Shown: positions 34,773 through 44,955, counted from the first letter of the stretch. The stretch: 64,000 nucleotides of DNA from Thermohalobaculum sp951813525 (GCA_951813525.2 CATOTJ020000001.1:682001-746000); one strand, 5' to 3'. The notes: a model not told the origin generated them from the letters alone. Numbers and translations: made by a program.

Positions 34773-36382
34773 GCGCGCTGCTGCAGATCCGCGACCTATC
34801 GGTGACGTTTCAGACCGAGGAGGGAACGGTCGAGGCGGTCAAGAACATCTCGCTGGGCGTCGCGCCCGGCGAAACGCTGGGTCTGGTCGGCGAGTCCGGG
34901 TCCGGTAAATCGCTGACGGCGCTGTCCACGGTTTCGCTGCTGCCTGATGCTGCAGACGTTCAAGGGTCGGTGACCTTTGAGGGAACCGAGATGATCGGTG
35001 CGTCGCCCAACGACCTGCGCCGGGTCAGGGGCAACGATATCAGCTTTATCTTCCAAGAGCCGATGACGTCGTTGAACCCGCTTCACTCGATCGACAAGCA
35101 GGTCAAGGAAAGCCTGAAACTGCACCAGGGGCTGAAGGGGGCGGCGGCCAGTGCCAGGGTGTTGGAGCTGTTGAACCAGGTTGGAATTCGCGATGCGGAA
35201 TCGCGATTGGGCGCCTGGCCGCACGAATTGTCGGGGGGACAGCGTCAGCGTGTGATGATTGCGATGGCGCTGGCGAATGATCCGAAACTGTTGATCGCCG
35301 ACGAGCCGACAACAGCGCTGGATGTGACCATTCAGGCGCAGATCCTGACATTGCTGGCCGATCTGCAACGCGAGCGCGGTCTGGCGATGCTGTTCATCAC
35401 GCACGATCTTGGCATCGTGCGCAAGGTGGCACAGCGTGTCGCGGTGATGAAGGACGGCGAGATTGTCGAAACCGGGCCGACGGAGAGTGTTTTTGACGCT
35501 CCGCAGCACGAGTATACGCAAAAGCTGTTGGCAGCAGAGCCGAAAGGCACCGCAGAGCCGTTGAACCAGGCAGCCGATATCCTGCTGGAAGGCGAGCAGA
35601 TCCGCGTCTGGTTCCCGGTCAAAACCGGCATGTTCAAGCGGACGACCGGGCACATCAAGGCGGTCACGGATGTCGATGTGTCGATCAAGCGGGGCGAGAC
35701 GCTGGGTGTCGTCGGCGAATCCGGATCAGGCAAGACGACCCTGGCGCTGGCGTTGATGCGATTGTTGTCCAGCGGCGGGCGCATCACCTTTGACGGGCGC
35801 GACCTGCAAACCATGGCGCGGCGCGATCTGCGGTCGCTGCGCCGGGATATGCAGATCGTGTTCCAGGACCCGTTCGGATCGCTGTCGCCGCGCATGTCCG
35901 TGGCGCAGATCGTGGCCGAAGGGTTGGGCGTTCACGGGTTGGGCGACCGCGGCCTTTCGGAACGGGAAGCCGTCGGACGCCAACTGGAGGAAGTCGGGCT
36001 GGATCCTGGGGTAATGGATAGGTATCCGCACGAGTTTTCCGGTGGGCAGCGCCAGCGTATCGCGATTGCGCGCGCAATGATCTTGAAGCCGAAGCTGGTC
36101 GTTCTGGATGAACCGACATCCGCGTTGGATATGACCGTGCAGGTGCAGATCGTCGATCTTTTGCGGGACCTGCAGCAAAAGTATCAACTGGGCTATGTTT
36201 TCATCAGTCACGACCTGCGGGTCGTGCGCGCGCTGGCGCACAAACTGATCATTATGCGCGAGGGCGAAATCGTCGAAGCCGGAAAAGCCGACCGTCTGTT
36301 CGAGCGGCCCGGCACCGACTACGCCAAGGCTCTGATGGCCGCGGCTTTCAACATCGAAACGAAGATCGGCGTGTCGGAATAG
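34769..36382 (+). CDS. yejF: Microcin C-type ABC transporter ATP-binding protein with two nucleotide-binding domains (YejF)
   Basis: This 537-residue fused ATPase has two complete ABC domains. The first has Walker A GESGSGKS (residues 41-48), signature LSGGQRQR and LLIADEPTTALD. The second (from about residue 270) has GESGSGKT (near 316), FSGGQRQR and VVLDEPTSALD. The N-terminal domain ends in the oligopeptide-transporter-type C-terminal extension. It powers the YejABEF importer. The gene starts with GTG overlapping the yejE stop. Confidence 0.92.
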   Translation: MSALLQIRDLSVTFQTEEGTVEAVKNISLGVAPGETLGLVGESGSGKSLTALSTVSLLPDAADVQGSVTFEGTEMIGASPNDLRRVRGNDISFIFQEPMTSLNPLHSIDKQVKESLKLHQGLKGAAASARVLELLNQVGIRDAESRLGAWPHELSGGQRQRVMIAMALANDPKLLIADEPTTALDVTIQAQILTLLADLQRERGLAMLFITHDLGIVRKVAQRVAVMKDGEIVETGPTESVFDAPQHEYTQKLLAAEPKGTAEPLNQAADILLEGEQIRVWFPVKTGMFKRTTGHIKAVTDVDVSIKRGETLGVVGESGSGKTTLALALMRLLSSGGRITFDGRDLQTMARRDLRSLRRDMQIVFQDPFGSLSPRMSVAQIVAEGLGVHGLGDRGLSEREAVGRQLEEVGLDPGVMDRYPHEFSGGQRQRIAIARAMILKPKLVVLDEPTSALDMTVQVQIVDLLRDLQQKYQLGYVFISHDLRVVRALAHKLIIMREGEIVEAGKADRLFERPGTDYAKALMAAAFNIETKIGVSE

Positions 36383-36468
36383 CCGGTGCAACGGCCGTAC
36401 GCAGCGATCTTGCGGGGCGGCTGCCAATGACCCTTCCCCTTAACGATTATTCGCTCTAATCGGGGCCA

Positions 36469-37689
36469 ATGATCAGCGAATTCATCCGGCCCAATGCCCG
36501 ATGGCTCGGCACGGGGTTGATGCTCGCGCTGGTGTCGTCTTTCGGGCAAACTTATTTCATTTCGATCTTTGCCGACCGGATCATGGCCGACTACGGGCTG
36601 ACCGACGGGGAATGGGGCGGCATATACACAATCGCGACCTTGTGTTCCGCGGCGGCCCTGTTGTTCGCCGGAAAGCTGGCCGACCAGGTGCGTGTTGCGC
36701 GATTGGCCGTAATGATCCTGCTGGCCTATGCCGCGGTTGCGATTGGAATGGCGCTGAACGAAAGCCCGATCGTTCTGGTTTTCCTGATATTCGGTTTGCG
36801 ATTCTGCGGCCAGGGCATGGTCAGCCATCTATCCCAAACGGCGATGGGCCGCTGGTTCCGGGCACATCGTGGCCGTGCGGTTGCGATTGCCGGGCTCGGC
36901 TATTCGTTGGGCGAGGCGTTGTTGCCGCGGCTCGCCGCAACCTTGGACCCGCTGATCGGTTGGCGCATGGTTTGGTTGCTGGTCGCTGCCGTGATCATCG
37001 CCTGCTTCGTGCCATTGATCGCTTGGCTTGCCCGCGACGAGCGCAGCCCCAAGGGCACGTCCGCTGCAGATCAGCATCCGGGCCGGGACGGGCGTCACTG
37101 GAAGCGCATCGATGTTCTGCGCTATCCGCTGTTCTGGGCCATGGTGCCCGGTGTCGTTGCGCAAAGCTTTATCGGGACGGTCATTTTCTTTCAGGTCGCC
37201 AACATCTCGGCGACGACCGGGTGGTCGAAACTGGACATGACCGCGGCCTATCCCGTCTATGCGGCGCTGACGGTCGCAGTGTCATTGATCGCCGGATGGA
37301 TGGTCGACCGGTTAGGGCCGGATAGATTGTTGCCGGTTGTGTTGCTGCCGTTGGGGATCGGAACGGCCCTGATCGGACCGTTCGAGGGCATCTGGTCCTG
37401 GTGGGTCGCACTTGCGTTGGCCGGTGTGTCGACGGGGTTTGCACATGGTCTGTGGGGCGTTCTGTGGCCAGAGCTGTTCGGGACCCGGCATCTCGGGGCG
37501 ATCAAGGCGGTTGCGTATGCGTTCATGGTGGGCGGATCGGCGATTGGACCCGGCGTGACAGGCTTGGTGATCGATCTGGGCATTCCATATACCGGACAAA
37601 CGATGGCGATGTTTGTCGCCACAATCGCCATTTCCGGCCTGCATATCTGGGTCATGGGCCGGTTACCGCCGCGCGTCGCGCCGGAATAA
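36469..37689 (+). CDS. MFS transporter
   Basis: This 406-residue protein has about twelve hydrophobic segments in the major facilitator pattern, with the loop motif GKLADQVRVARL after the second segment and a second-half segment AGWMVDRLGPDRL. Close to the monocarboxylate/oxalate-formate type in overall look, but the substrate cannot be assigned. It follows yejF after 86 bases with its own start at 36469; it may be an independent gene. Confidence 0.8.
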   Translation: MISEFIRPNARWLGTGLMLALVSSFGQTYFISIFADRIMADYGLTDGEWGGIYTIATLCSAAALLFAGKLADQVRVARLAVMILLAYAAVAIGMALNESPIVLVFLIFGLRFCGQGMVSHLSQTAMGRWFRAHRGRAVAIAGLGYSLGEALLPRLAATLDPLIGWRMVWLLVAAVIIACFVPLIAWLARDERSPKGTSAADQHPGRDGRHWKRIDVLRYPLFWAMVPGVVAQSFIGTVIFFQVANISATTGWSKLDMTAAYPVYAALTVAVSLIAGWMVDRLGPDRLLPVVLLPLGIGTALIGPFEGIWSWWVALALAGVSTGFAHGLWGVLWPELFGTRHLGAIKAVAYAFMVGGSAIGPGVTGLVIDLGIPYTGQTMAMFVATIAISGLHIWVMGRLPPRVAPE

Positions 37690-38875
37690 CCTGCTTGCAT
37701 GTGGGGTGTCTCGCAGCATCCATCTGATGGTTCTGTTGAGTGGCTGGTGGGCAATCGGGGCATCGGTCGACATTGAGCGAAAATTCGTAAACCACAACGC
37801 CAAGCTTTATGCGCTGATCTATTTTGAAGTTCCTGCGTTTCAATATCGCACGCCATTAAGAAAATCGATCATCCGTTGGGCCTAAGAAATGGCCGTCGCT
37901 TCCGCGGATTCTGGAATAACCTGCTACCTTGGGGTCCGGCATCGCGCCGTCGTCGGCGGTACCGGTAAGCCGCTGAGACCGTTGTCTTCCAAGACCTATT
38001 CCTACGCGACGGATGCGGCAGGGAAGCTCTTGCTGAAGCTAACCAACTTTCCAGTCGCGCGTGAACTTTTCCGGCGCGCAAATGCAGGTTTTGCTGATGC
38101 GGCGCCGGTTCGGCTGCAAAAGCCATCTGAAGAAGACCTTCCGAAGATCATTGATCGAAGCTTCTTGAAGGTCGCTTGCGCCCTGAAGTCGTTTGCATTC
38201 GCCCTGGCCGAAAATTCTGCGAACGAGGTCCCTGTAGCATCCCAAACAGGCAATTCTGGCGGTTACTTTGACACCCGGGTGATCGTACCGAGCTTTCAGA
38301 AGGCCCATACCGAGGCCCGGCCAGATCTGAAATACATTTTGGATTCGGAAGAGTTCCTGTTCAGGTTCACCGATAACGGTCAGAAATACCGGGGCATGCT
38401 GCAAAGTAACGTCGATCATTTTGTAAAAAATGGCGGACCGGCGTTGGCAAAAGCACACAAGGCCCCATTTTCAAGATTCGTCAATCTACCCGGAAAATCC
38501 AAATACAAAGGGATCATGCAAGCGCGATCCTCGGCGTCTATATTTCCGAGACCGTATTTCAGGATGTCGGGCTGCAACTGACCGGCGATGTCGGATTTCA
38601 GTTCGACCGGAAACTTGGGATTGCAACGCTATTTGGGTTTGGCGAGCTTTCCGCCAGCGGGCCGATCCGGGTCCATCCCCGTGTTATCCTGACATCGTTT
38701 GCGAACTTGGGTGTCCGTACGAACGAAGTTTCCGAAAGCATCTCGGATCTGCTGAACAACTCGACACTTGATCTCTCGAATTATGAAAGCTTCGACACGA
38801 CAGACTTCGTTCGTGCCGAATATCGATTTTAGGCTGCGATCCAGCCTGACCTGATCGGCCAGGCTGAAAACTGCG
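37690..38875 (+). pseudogene. Lower-GC region with gene remnants, including a frameshifted outer-membrane-like C-terminus
   Basis: This 1.2-kb stretch looks lower in GC than its neighbours and has no intact gene. One frame runs from 37889 to 38581 and encodes 230 residues of unrecognised protein with uneven codon use. Near 38520 good coding switches frame and continues to the TAG at 38830-38832: GVYISETVFQDVGLQLTGD, then TDFVRAEYRF at the very end. That terminal aromatic residue and alternating pattern resemble an outer-membrane beta-barrel protein. I read it as a decayed, probably foreign gene; an unrelated short gene cannot be excluded. A short frame at 37724-37885 also looks like a relic. 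Confidence 0.45.
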
Positions 38876-41800
38876 CTAGAGTTTTGTGACCGCAACAGCG
38901 ATCGCTTGCCCATCGATCTTGTCTTGCAAACCGTTGGTCGGGTTCGGCAAGGCATCGACCAGGCTGACTTCTTTCGCCAGCGTTTCGCTGGCGATCCGGT
39001 CGGCATGTTCTTGCTGGGCCTCGGCGAGGTCTGGGGCAAGGCTAAGGTCAACGCGGATGCGGTCGGACACATGCAATCCAGCGTCTTTTCGCGCCTGCTG
39101 GATTGTCCGGATGATGTCGCGGGCCCAGCCTTCGCGCTGAAGATCGGCCCGCACTTCGGTATCCAGAACGACAATGCCCGTGCCCCGGTCGATCGCACCG
39201 GCCGAGATGCCGTCCGCAACCGCGATGCGAAGCTCGTACTCATTGGGCGGCAATTCGACCCCGCCGATTTCCAGCACATCGTCATCGCGGATCGTGAACT
39301 CTCCGGCACGTTGCGCTGCCAAGACGTCCTTCATCTTTGCACCAATCCGGCGCCCGATTTTTGAATCGACCTTGACCTCGCGGGATCCGTATTGCGCGAC
39401 GTCGTCCCCCAAGGAGATCGTCTTCACATTCACCGCGTCAGCGATGAGGTCGCTATAGGCAGACAGGCTTTCCGCATCGGGATGCGCGACCTGCACGCCG
39501 GGCAGCGGCAGGCGCACCCGGCGCCCGGCATCTTCGCGCAGCGCAAGGACCGATGCGCAGACATCGCGCGCCAGGTCCATCGCCGCCAGCAGATCGCCGT
39601 TTGCGGGCATCGCATCAAGATCGGGCCAGTCGGTCAGGTGAACGCTGTCCTCGCCCGTCAGTGCGTGATGGATGTAGTCCGACACAAACGGCAGCAACGG
39701 CGCCAATGCCTTTGTCGTCGTTACCAGCGAGGTATACAGGGCATCAAAGCTTGCCTGCGTCGCGTCGTCCTTCTCGGCCGCCCAGAAGACCCGGCGCTTT
39801 GACCTGATATACCAGTTGTTGAGCGCGTCGACGAAACCGGGCACGGCATCATAGGCCGCCGGAATGTCATAATTGTCCAACCGGTCTTCGAGGTTCGCGA
39901 CCAGCTCGCGCGTTTTGGCCAGCAGGTAGTGATCCAGATCGTCGCCGCCCTCGCCCGTCGTCAGCCGCGCGGTCACATCGCCAGCATTCGCGTAGGTGGT
40001 GAAGAAGGAAAACGCGTTCCACAATCGCAGGATCGCCGAGCGCATTGAGCGGGCAATGTCCTTGCCGTCCTTTTGCATCGCCATGTTGCCGCCGGACATC
40101 AGCGGCGACGACAACATGTGCCAGCGCAGCGCATCCGCACCGTAGGTCTCGAACACGTCGACCGGGTCGGGATAGTTCTGCAACCGCTTCGACAGCTTTT
40201 GCATGTTCTCATCGAGAACCACACCGTGACAGATGCAATGGCGGAACGGCGCGCGATCGAAAAGCGCCGTTGCCAGCACCATCATCGTGTAGAACCAGCC
40301 GCGGGTCTGCGCGACATATTCCACGATGAAATCGCCCGGAAAATTGGCTTCGAAACGGTCCTGATTTTCGAACGGATAATGGTGCTGGGCGAACGGCATC
40401 GAACCGGATTCGAACCAGCAATCCAAAACATCGGGAACCCGGCACATCGTGCTGTTGCCGGTTGGATCGTCCGGGTTGGGGCGCGTCAGCTCGTCAATCG
40501 CCGGGCGATGAAGATCAGCCGGCCGAACGCCGAAATCGCGCTCCAGTTCGTCCAGCGAGCCATAGACATCCGTGCGCGGATAGTCCGGATCGTCGCTTTG
40601 CCAAACCGGGATCGGCGAGCCCCAGAAACGATTGCGGCTGACATTCCAGTCCCGCGCATTCGCAAGCCAGTTGCCGAAGATGCCATCGCGAACATGGGAC
40701 GGCGTCCAGTCGATGCCTGCGTTCAGCTCGACCATCCGCTCCGAGATTGCGCTCACCTTGATGTACCAGGACTTCACGGCCCGGTAGATCAAAGGCTCGT
40801 CGGTGCGCCAACAATGCGGATAGTTGTGTCGGTACTGTTCGTGCCTGACAACCGACCCTTGGGCCTTCAGGTCGCGGATGATGTTGCCATTCGCTTCGTG
40901 AATGACGTTCTGGCCGGCATAGTCCGGAACCTGGTCGGTAAAGGCCCCTGCTGCGTCAACCGGGACAACGATCTCGATGCCTGCGGCACTGGACACCTCC
41001 AGGTCGTCCTCACCAAAGCCCGGGGCCATGTGAACGACACCGGTGCCGTCCCCCGCGCCGACGAAATCCGCAACCAGGACCCGGAAGGCGCCTTCATGCC
41101 CGGCAAAATACGGGAAGAGCGGCCTATAGGTCAGCCCTTCCAGATCGCGCCCGGCAACGGTGCGCGTCTCTTCGAAACCTTCCAACTCACGGCTGTGTCT
41201 TTCGACCGCGTCGGATGCGATGATGACCAGACCATCCGGACCACGCATCACGGCATAGGGAAGGTCCGCATTCACACAAAGCGCGAGGTTCGACGGGAGC
41301 GTCCAGGGGGTCGTCGTCCAGGCCCACATCTCGGCCTTTTCGCCGTCAAACTCATCCTCAAGACGGAAACGCACCGTCAGCGCCGGATCGTCGCGCTCGC
41401 GATAGCTGTTATCCAGCCTGGTTTCAAAGTTCGATAGCGGTGTCTGAACGGCCCAGGAATACGGGACCACGCGGTGGCCCTCATAAACCAGTCCCTTGTC
41501 CCAGAGCGTCTTAAAGGCCCAGATCACGCTCTCCATGAACGGCATGTCCATGGTCTTGTAATCATCGTCAAAGGACACCCAGCGCGCGGCCCGGGTGACA
41601 TACCATTCCCACTCGGACGTGTATCTTTGGACGGATTCGCGGCACTTGTCGTTAAACTCGGCCATCCCATAGTCGAGGATTTTTTCCCGGCCCGAAACGC
41701 CAAGCTCCTTCTCGACTTCCAGTTCCGCAGGCAGGCCGTGGCAATCCCAGCCGAACCGGCGCTCGACATGATGGCCGCGCATGGTCTGATAGCGCGGAAC

Positions 41801-42025
41801 AAGATCCTTCACGAAACCGGTAACGAGATGGCCATAATGCGGAAGCCCGTTCGCAAACGGAGGTCCGTCATAGAATACGAACTCGTTCGACGCACCGTCC
41901 TTGATCCGCGGCCGCTCTTCAATCGACCGCTCGAAAATGCGCCCGGCTTTCCAACGCTCCAGGACCTCTTTTTCGATCTCGGGAAAGCTCGGGTTGGACT
42001 TTACCGGCGGATAGTGGTGCGCCAT
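38876..42025 (-). CDS. ileS: Isoleucyl-tRNA synthetase, type 2
   Basis: This 1049-residue class I synthetase has the HIGH motif as LPHYGHL (residues 61-67) and the KMSKS motif as KLSKR (near residue 609), with the large editing (CP1) insertion between them and a C-terminal anticodon-binding region. The HYGH form, the length and the lack of a C-terminal zinc finger are features of the eukaryote-like type 2 enzymes, which are less sensitive to mupirocin in the bacteria studied; that resistance here is inferred. Start: ATG 42025 (AAGGA seven bases upstream) rather than ATG 42046. No T-box leader is evident. Confidence 0.93.
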   Translation of the reverse strand: MAHHYPPVKSNPSFPEIEKEVLERWKAGRIFERSIEERPRIKDGASNEFVFYDGPPFANGLPHYGHLVTGFVKDLVPRYQTMRGHHVERRFGWDCHGLPAELEVEKELGVSGREKILDYGMAEFNDKCRESVQRYTSEWEWYVTRAARWVSFDDDYKTMDMPFMESVIWAFKTLWDKGLVYEGHRVVPYSWAVQTPLSNFETRLDNSYRERDDPALTVRFRLEDEFDGEKAEMWAWTTTPWTLPSNLALCVNADLPYAVMRGPDGLVIIASDAVERHSRELEGFEETRTVAGRDLEGLTYRPLFPYFAGHEGAFRVLVADFVGAGDGTGVVHMAPGFGEDDLEVSSAAGIEIVVPVDAAGAFTDQVPDYAGQNVIHEANGNIIRDLKAQGSVVRHEQYRHNYPHCWRTDEPLIYRAVKSWYIKVSAISERMVELNAGIDWTPSHVRDGIFGNWLANARDWNVSRNRFWGSPIPVWQSDDPDYPRTDVYGSLDELERDFGVRPADLHRPAIDELTRPNPDDPTGNSTMCRVPDVLDCWFESGSMPFAQHHYPFENQDRFEANFPGDFIVEYVAQTRGWFYTMMVLATALFDRAPFRHCICHGVVLDENMQKLSKRLQNYPDPVDVFETYGADALRWHMLSSPLMSGGNMAMQKDGKDIARSMRSAILRLWNAFSFFTTYANAGDVTARLTTGEGGDDLDHYLLAKTRELVANLEDRLDNYDIPAAYDAVPGFVDALNNWYIRSKRRVFWAAEKDDATQASFDALYTSLVTTTKALAPLLPFVSDYIHHALTGEDSVHLTDWPDLDAMPANGDLLAAMDLARDVCASVLALREDAGRRVRLPLPGVQVAHPDAESLSAYSDLIADAVNVKTISLGDDVAQYGSREVKVDSKIGRRIGAKMKDVLAAQRAGEFTIRDDDVLEIGGVELPPNEYELRIAVADGISAGAIDRGTGIVVLDTEVRADLQREGWARDIIRTIQQARKDAGLHVSDRIRVDLSLAPDLAEAQQEHADRIASETLAKEVSLVDALPNPTNGLQDKIDGQAIAVAVTKL

Positions 42026-42377
42026 CTCGTATTCCTTAGTTTGCATTGCAGGCCCGTTCGGGCCGCCTCATCCCGGCGGAAGATTGCCCCGCAAATTCAG
42101 GGGCTTTCGACGAAGCGCCGCACAAGATTTCCAGACCCGGCAGGACCGGCATGGCGATACGCAGAAGACACCGCGCACACCAAACAACCCTGCACGACCG
42201 GGGGCATACTCGATAGCGCCGCCATTGCAAAGCCGTCCGGTGCAATGGCGGCAATCCGAACCCCGAAAACGCGCGGCTTTAAGGCCCTGCGGGCCGGTTA
42301 CCAGAAATCTCGAACATTGAACCGACCCGCCCCAGTTTATCGACCAGAGCTGTCCCATCGGCAATATCGGCTTGCTA
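42026..42377. other. Intergenic region between ileS and tRNA-Arg
   Basis: The 352 bases hold no supported gene. A 6-bp palindrome (GGCCCG-TT-CGGGCC, 42051-42064) lies in the ileS leader. A plus-strand frame spans this area and the tRNA but is a known type of tRNA-overlapping shadow. The promoter of ileS should lie here. Confidence 0.5.
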
Positions 42378-42454
<77 letters not shown>

Positions 42455-42501
42455 AGTGGGGGTGCATTAGCATTCGCGAAAACCGGGTGCAAGCGCCGTT
42501 A

Positions 42502-43188
42502 CTATGGGGCTTCGGATACCAGGGCCTGGGTTTCGATTTCTTTCAGAAGCTTGCGCAGGATGGCGCGCGGATAGTCGTCGAAGCCCTCGGCGACCTCCAA
42601 AAAGGCCCGGGCGCCAGCCAGGACGTTGTTCTCGTAATACCGGATCGGGTCGGGGGTGTCGCCGCGGATGACCAGCCCGTTGACCGTGTAGCCGAGGGCC
42701 GCCAGGGCGTCGGCGATGGCGCGCGGGGCGCGGCCTTCATTGTTCACCCCGTCGCCGGACACGTCGACGACCCGGCGGGCGCATTTTTCCGGTACCGACT
42801 TGCCGACGTTCAAAGCGTGATAGAGCGCCTCGCCAATGGCCGTGGAGTAGTTGCGCCAGTTGCGCCCGCCGCGCCGGATTTCGGTGGCAAAGGCTGCCAT
42901 GCTGGCCGCGTCGGTCAGGTGGTGCCAGTCCGTGACCTGACGCTGGCGGGTCGCGCCGGACCATTGCGTCAGGACCACATAAATCCCGCCCTTTTGGTGG
43001 ATGATCGCCTCGGCCAGTTTGGGATCTTCGAAGGCGGCGGCGGTTCCTTCGTTCTGCAGGGCGAACTCATTGGCGTCGATCGAACCCGAAACGTCGATCG
43101 CGAGAATGAGCTCCAGCGCGCACGCCCGCGCAATGCCCGGGGCGAGCAAGACAGCCAGTGCAGCCAAAATCATCCGGATCGGTTTCAT
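42502..43188 (-). CDS. DUF1194 VWA-like exported protein, paralogue 3
   Basis: This 228-residue protein has a signal peptide (MKPIRMILAALAVLLAPGIARA) and a von Willebrand factor A-like domain with the metal-adhesion motif DVSGS (about residue 33) and the conserved DVSGDGVNNEG and GLVIRGDTPDPIRYYENNVL blocks of DUF1194. It overlaps the paralogue upstream by four bases (ATGA at 43185-43188). Last gene of the DUF817-gloA-DUF1194 operon. Function in the family is unknown; a periplasmic adhesion or protein-binding role is inferred. Confidence 0.85.
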   Translation of the reverse strand: MKPIRMILAALAVLLAPGIARACALELILAIDVSGSIDANEFALQNEGTAAAFEDPKLAEAIIHQKGGIYVVLTQWSGATRQRQVTDWHHLTDAASMAAFATEIRRGGRNWRNYSTAIGEALYHALNVGKSVPEKCARRVVDVSGDGVNNEGRAPRAIADALAALGYTVNGLVIRGDTPDPIRYYENNVLAGARAFLEVAEGFDDYPRAILRKLLKEIETQALVSEAP

Positions 43189-43859
43189 TTTTCCCCCAGG
43201 ATCAGCAGCGGCTTGATCTCTCGGATAAGTTTGACGCGCATCGCGCGGCGATAGTCGGCGTATCCATTGGCAACGATTACGAAGGCTCCCGGCCCAAAGA
43301 TCACCTCGCTGCGATAATAGGTCAACGGGTCAGGTGTTGCGCCGCGGATCACAAGACCGTTCACAATCACGCCGGCCAGATCGCCGCGCCGATAGAAATA
43401 TTGCGGGTCGATGCCGATATTGTTGACCCCATCGCCGGACACATCCAGGACCCGGCGGCGGCAGGGCGGGGCCGAGCGCAGCAGCGCGCCGCCGAATTCA
43501 ACCGCCTTGCCGATGGCCGTGGCAAGAAACCCCTGCGGTCGCGAATGGTTGCGCAGGCGCGAGGCAAAGGCGGCGATCGTGCCGGGACTGTCCAGGGTCG
43601 ACCATTCGATGATCGGCGTCTGGTGGGTGTAGCCCGACCATTCATAGACGGCGACCGAGATATGATCGCCCTGCGGCGCCAGGATCGCGTCGATCACCGC
43701 CGGATGCTCGATCGCATCGGCCAATCCTTCGATCTGCAGGCGGTATTCGGCATTGTCGACGCTGGCCGAGATGTCGAGAGCCAGCGCCAAGGCCAGCTTG
43801 CACTCGGCGATGGCATGCGCCGGGAACAGAAGGAAAAGTATCAGCGCGGCCCGGATCAT
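43185..43859 (-). CDS. DUF1194 VWA-like exported protein, paralogue 2
   Basis: This 224-residue paralogue has a signal peptide ending AHAIAEC near residue 19, a metal-site motif DISAS in place of DVSGS, and the DVSGDGVNNIG and GLVIRGATPDPLTYYRSEVI blocks. The DxSxS metal triad is kept. It overlaps both its upstream and downstream paralogues by four bases. The three copies differ from each other along their lengths, so they arose by duplication long ago. Confidence 0.85.
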   Translation of the reverse strand: MIRAALILFLLFPAHAIAECKLALALALDISASVDNAEYRLQIEGLADAIEHPAVIDAILAPQGDHISVAVYEWSGYTHQTPIIEWSTLDSPGTIAAFASRLRNHSRPQGFLATAIGKAVEFGGALLRSAPPCRRRVLDVSGDGVNNIGIDPQYFYRRGDLAGVIVNGLVIRGATPDPLTYYRSEVIFGPGAFVIVANGYADYRRAMRVKLIREIKPLLILGEK

Positions 43860-44524
43860 CTTCGTGCGAAGGCCGGTGCAAGCTCGCGCGCCAGCTTCTC
43901 GCGGATGGCTCGGGCGTAATCGTCGAAGTCCCGGGCGATGATCATAAAGGCGCCACGGCCCGCGATCACTTCGGTTTCATAATGCGGGATCGGGTCGGGG
44001 GTCGCGCCTTCGATTACCAGAGCGTTGACCGTCACGCCATCGGCTGCGAGGGCGTCGGCGATTGGGCGCGGTTCGCGGCCGCGATTTGAAATACCGTCGC
44101 CAGAGACGTCTATTACCCGTCTGGCGCAGGTCCAGGGGTTTTGTTCCGAGAGCGTGTCGGCGTGCGCCAGCGCCTCTCCGATCGCGGTATAGGCCGCGAA
44201 GAATTTCCGTCTGTCGCCAGCGATCGAATTGGCCACGTCAGCGACCTGCGCGGGCGTCGAGATCAGCCGCCAGGGCACGGTCTGGATCTGCGCCTTTGGC
44301 CCTGACCATTGCATCATGGTCACGGCAACGCCGCCCGGCACCCAGCCGATTGCCTCGATGATTTCGGGGTGACGAAGGGCGTCGGCCAGGCCGATGATCT
44401 GTTGGTCGAATTCGGCATTCGTGACCGAGCGCGAGACGTCGATCGCCAGCACAAGTTCAGTCCCGCAGGCGCCCGCCGGGGCGGGCGACAGCAGGGCAAC
44501 GAGCGCGAGCGCCCAGCGGCGCAT
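43856..44524 (-). CDS. DUF1194 VWA-like exported protein, paralogue 1
   Basis: This 222-residue paralogue has a signal peptide (MRRWALALVALLSPAPAGA), a DVSRS metal motif and the conserved DVSGDGISNRG and ALVIEGATPDPIPHYETEVI blocks. The ATG at 44524 overlaps the TAA of the glyoxalase gene, so translation of the two is coupled. It is first of three tandem paralogues; the longer frame to 44557 has no ribosome binding site. Confidence 0.85.
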   Translation of the reverse strand: MRRWALALVALLSPAPAGACGTELVLAIDVSRSVTNAEFDQQIIGLADALRHPEIIEAIGWVPGGVAVTMMQWSGPKAQIQTVPWRLISTPAQVADVANSIAGDRRKFFAAYTAIGEALAHADTLSEQNPWTCARRVIDVSGDGISNRGREPRPIADALAADGVTVNALVIEGATPDPIPHYETEVIAGRGAFMIIARDFDDYARAIREKLARELAPAFARR

Positions 44525-44955
44525 TACCAGGAGCCAGTATTCTCCATTGATGCCCAAGGTTCCCGCGGCGGCAATGCATCCCCCATCTGCAGCAACTCGA
44601 CCGAAATCCCGTCAGGCGAGACGACGAAGGCCATTCGCCCGTCACGCGGCGGGCGGTTGATGGTGACGCCGCCATCCATCAGTTGCTGGCATTTGTCGTA
44701 GATATTTTTGACCTCGTAGGCCAGGTGCCCGAAATTTCGCCCTCCTTCATAATCCTCCTCGGAACCCCAGTTATAGGTCAGCTCGACTTCGTTGCCGGGG
44801 CCGCCATCGGCTTGGGACAGAAAGACCAGCGTGGCCTTGGCCGCTTCCAGATCCTTGCGGCGTGTCTCGACCAGGCCCAGCAGATCGCAGAAAAATCTCT
44901 TCGACGCTTCGATGTCGCGGACGCGGATCATCGTGTGCAGGTAGTTGATTTTCAT
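44524..44955 (-). CDS. gloA: Glyoxalase I / lactoylglutathione lyase family protein
   Basis: This 143-residue protein of the vicinal oxygen chelate fold begins MKINYLHTMIRVRDIEASKRFF and has paired beta-alpha-beta modules. Metal ligands are His7, Glu near ELTYNW, and His/Glu in FGHLAYEV and SVELLQ. It probably converts methylglyoxal hemithioacetal to S-lactoylglutathione, or acts on a related substrate. It overlaps DUF817 (ATGA at 44952-44955) and the first DUF1194 gene, making it part of a five-gene coupled unit. Confidence 0.87.
   Translation of the reverse strand: MKINYLHTMIRVRDIEASKRFFCDLLGLVETRRKDLEAAKATLVFLSQADGGPGNEVELTYNWGSEEDYEGGRNFGHLAYEVKNIYDKCQQLMDGGVTINRPPRDGRMAFVVSPDGISVELLQMGDALPPREPWASMENTGSW

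Noticed and set aside
40073..41437. 454-residue plus-strand frame opposite ileS
   Set aside because: High-GC codon bias makes antisense frames open. The real gene is the minus-strand synthetase with its motifs.
42051..42064. GGCCCG/CGGGCC hairpin in the ileS leader as a possible riboswitch or T-box
   Set aside because: Too short, with no T-box motif or attenuator structure; T-box control is rare outside Gram-positive bacteria.
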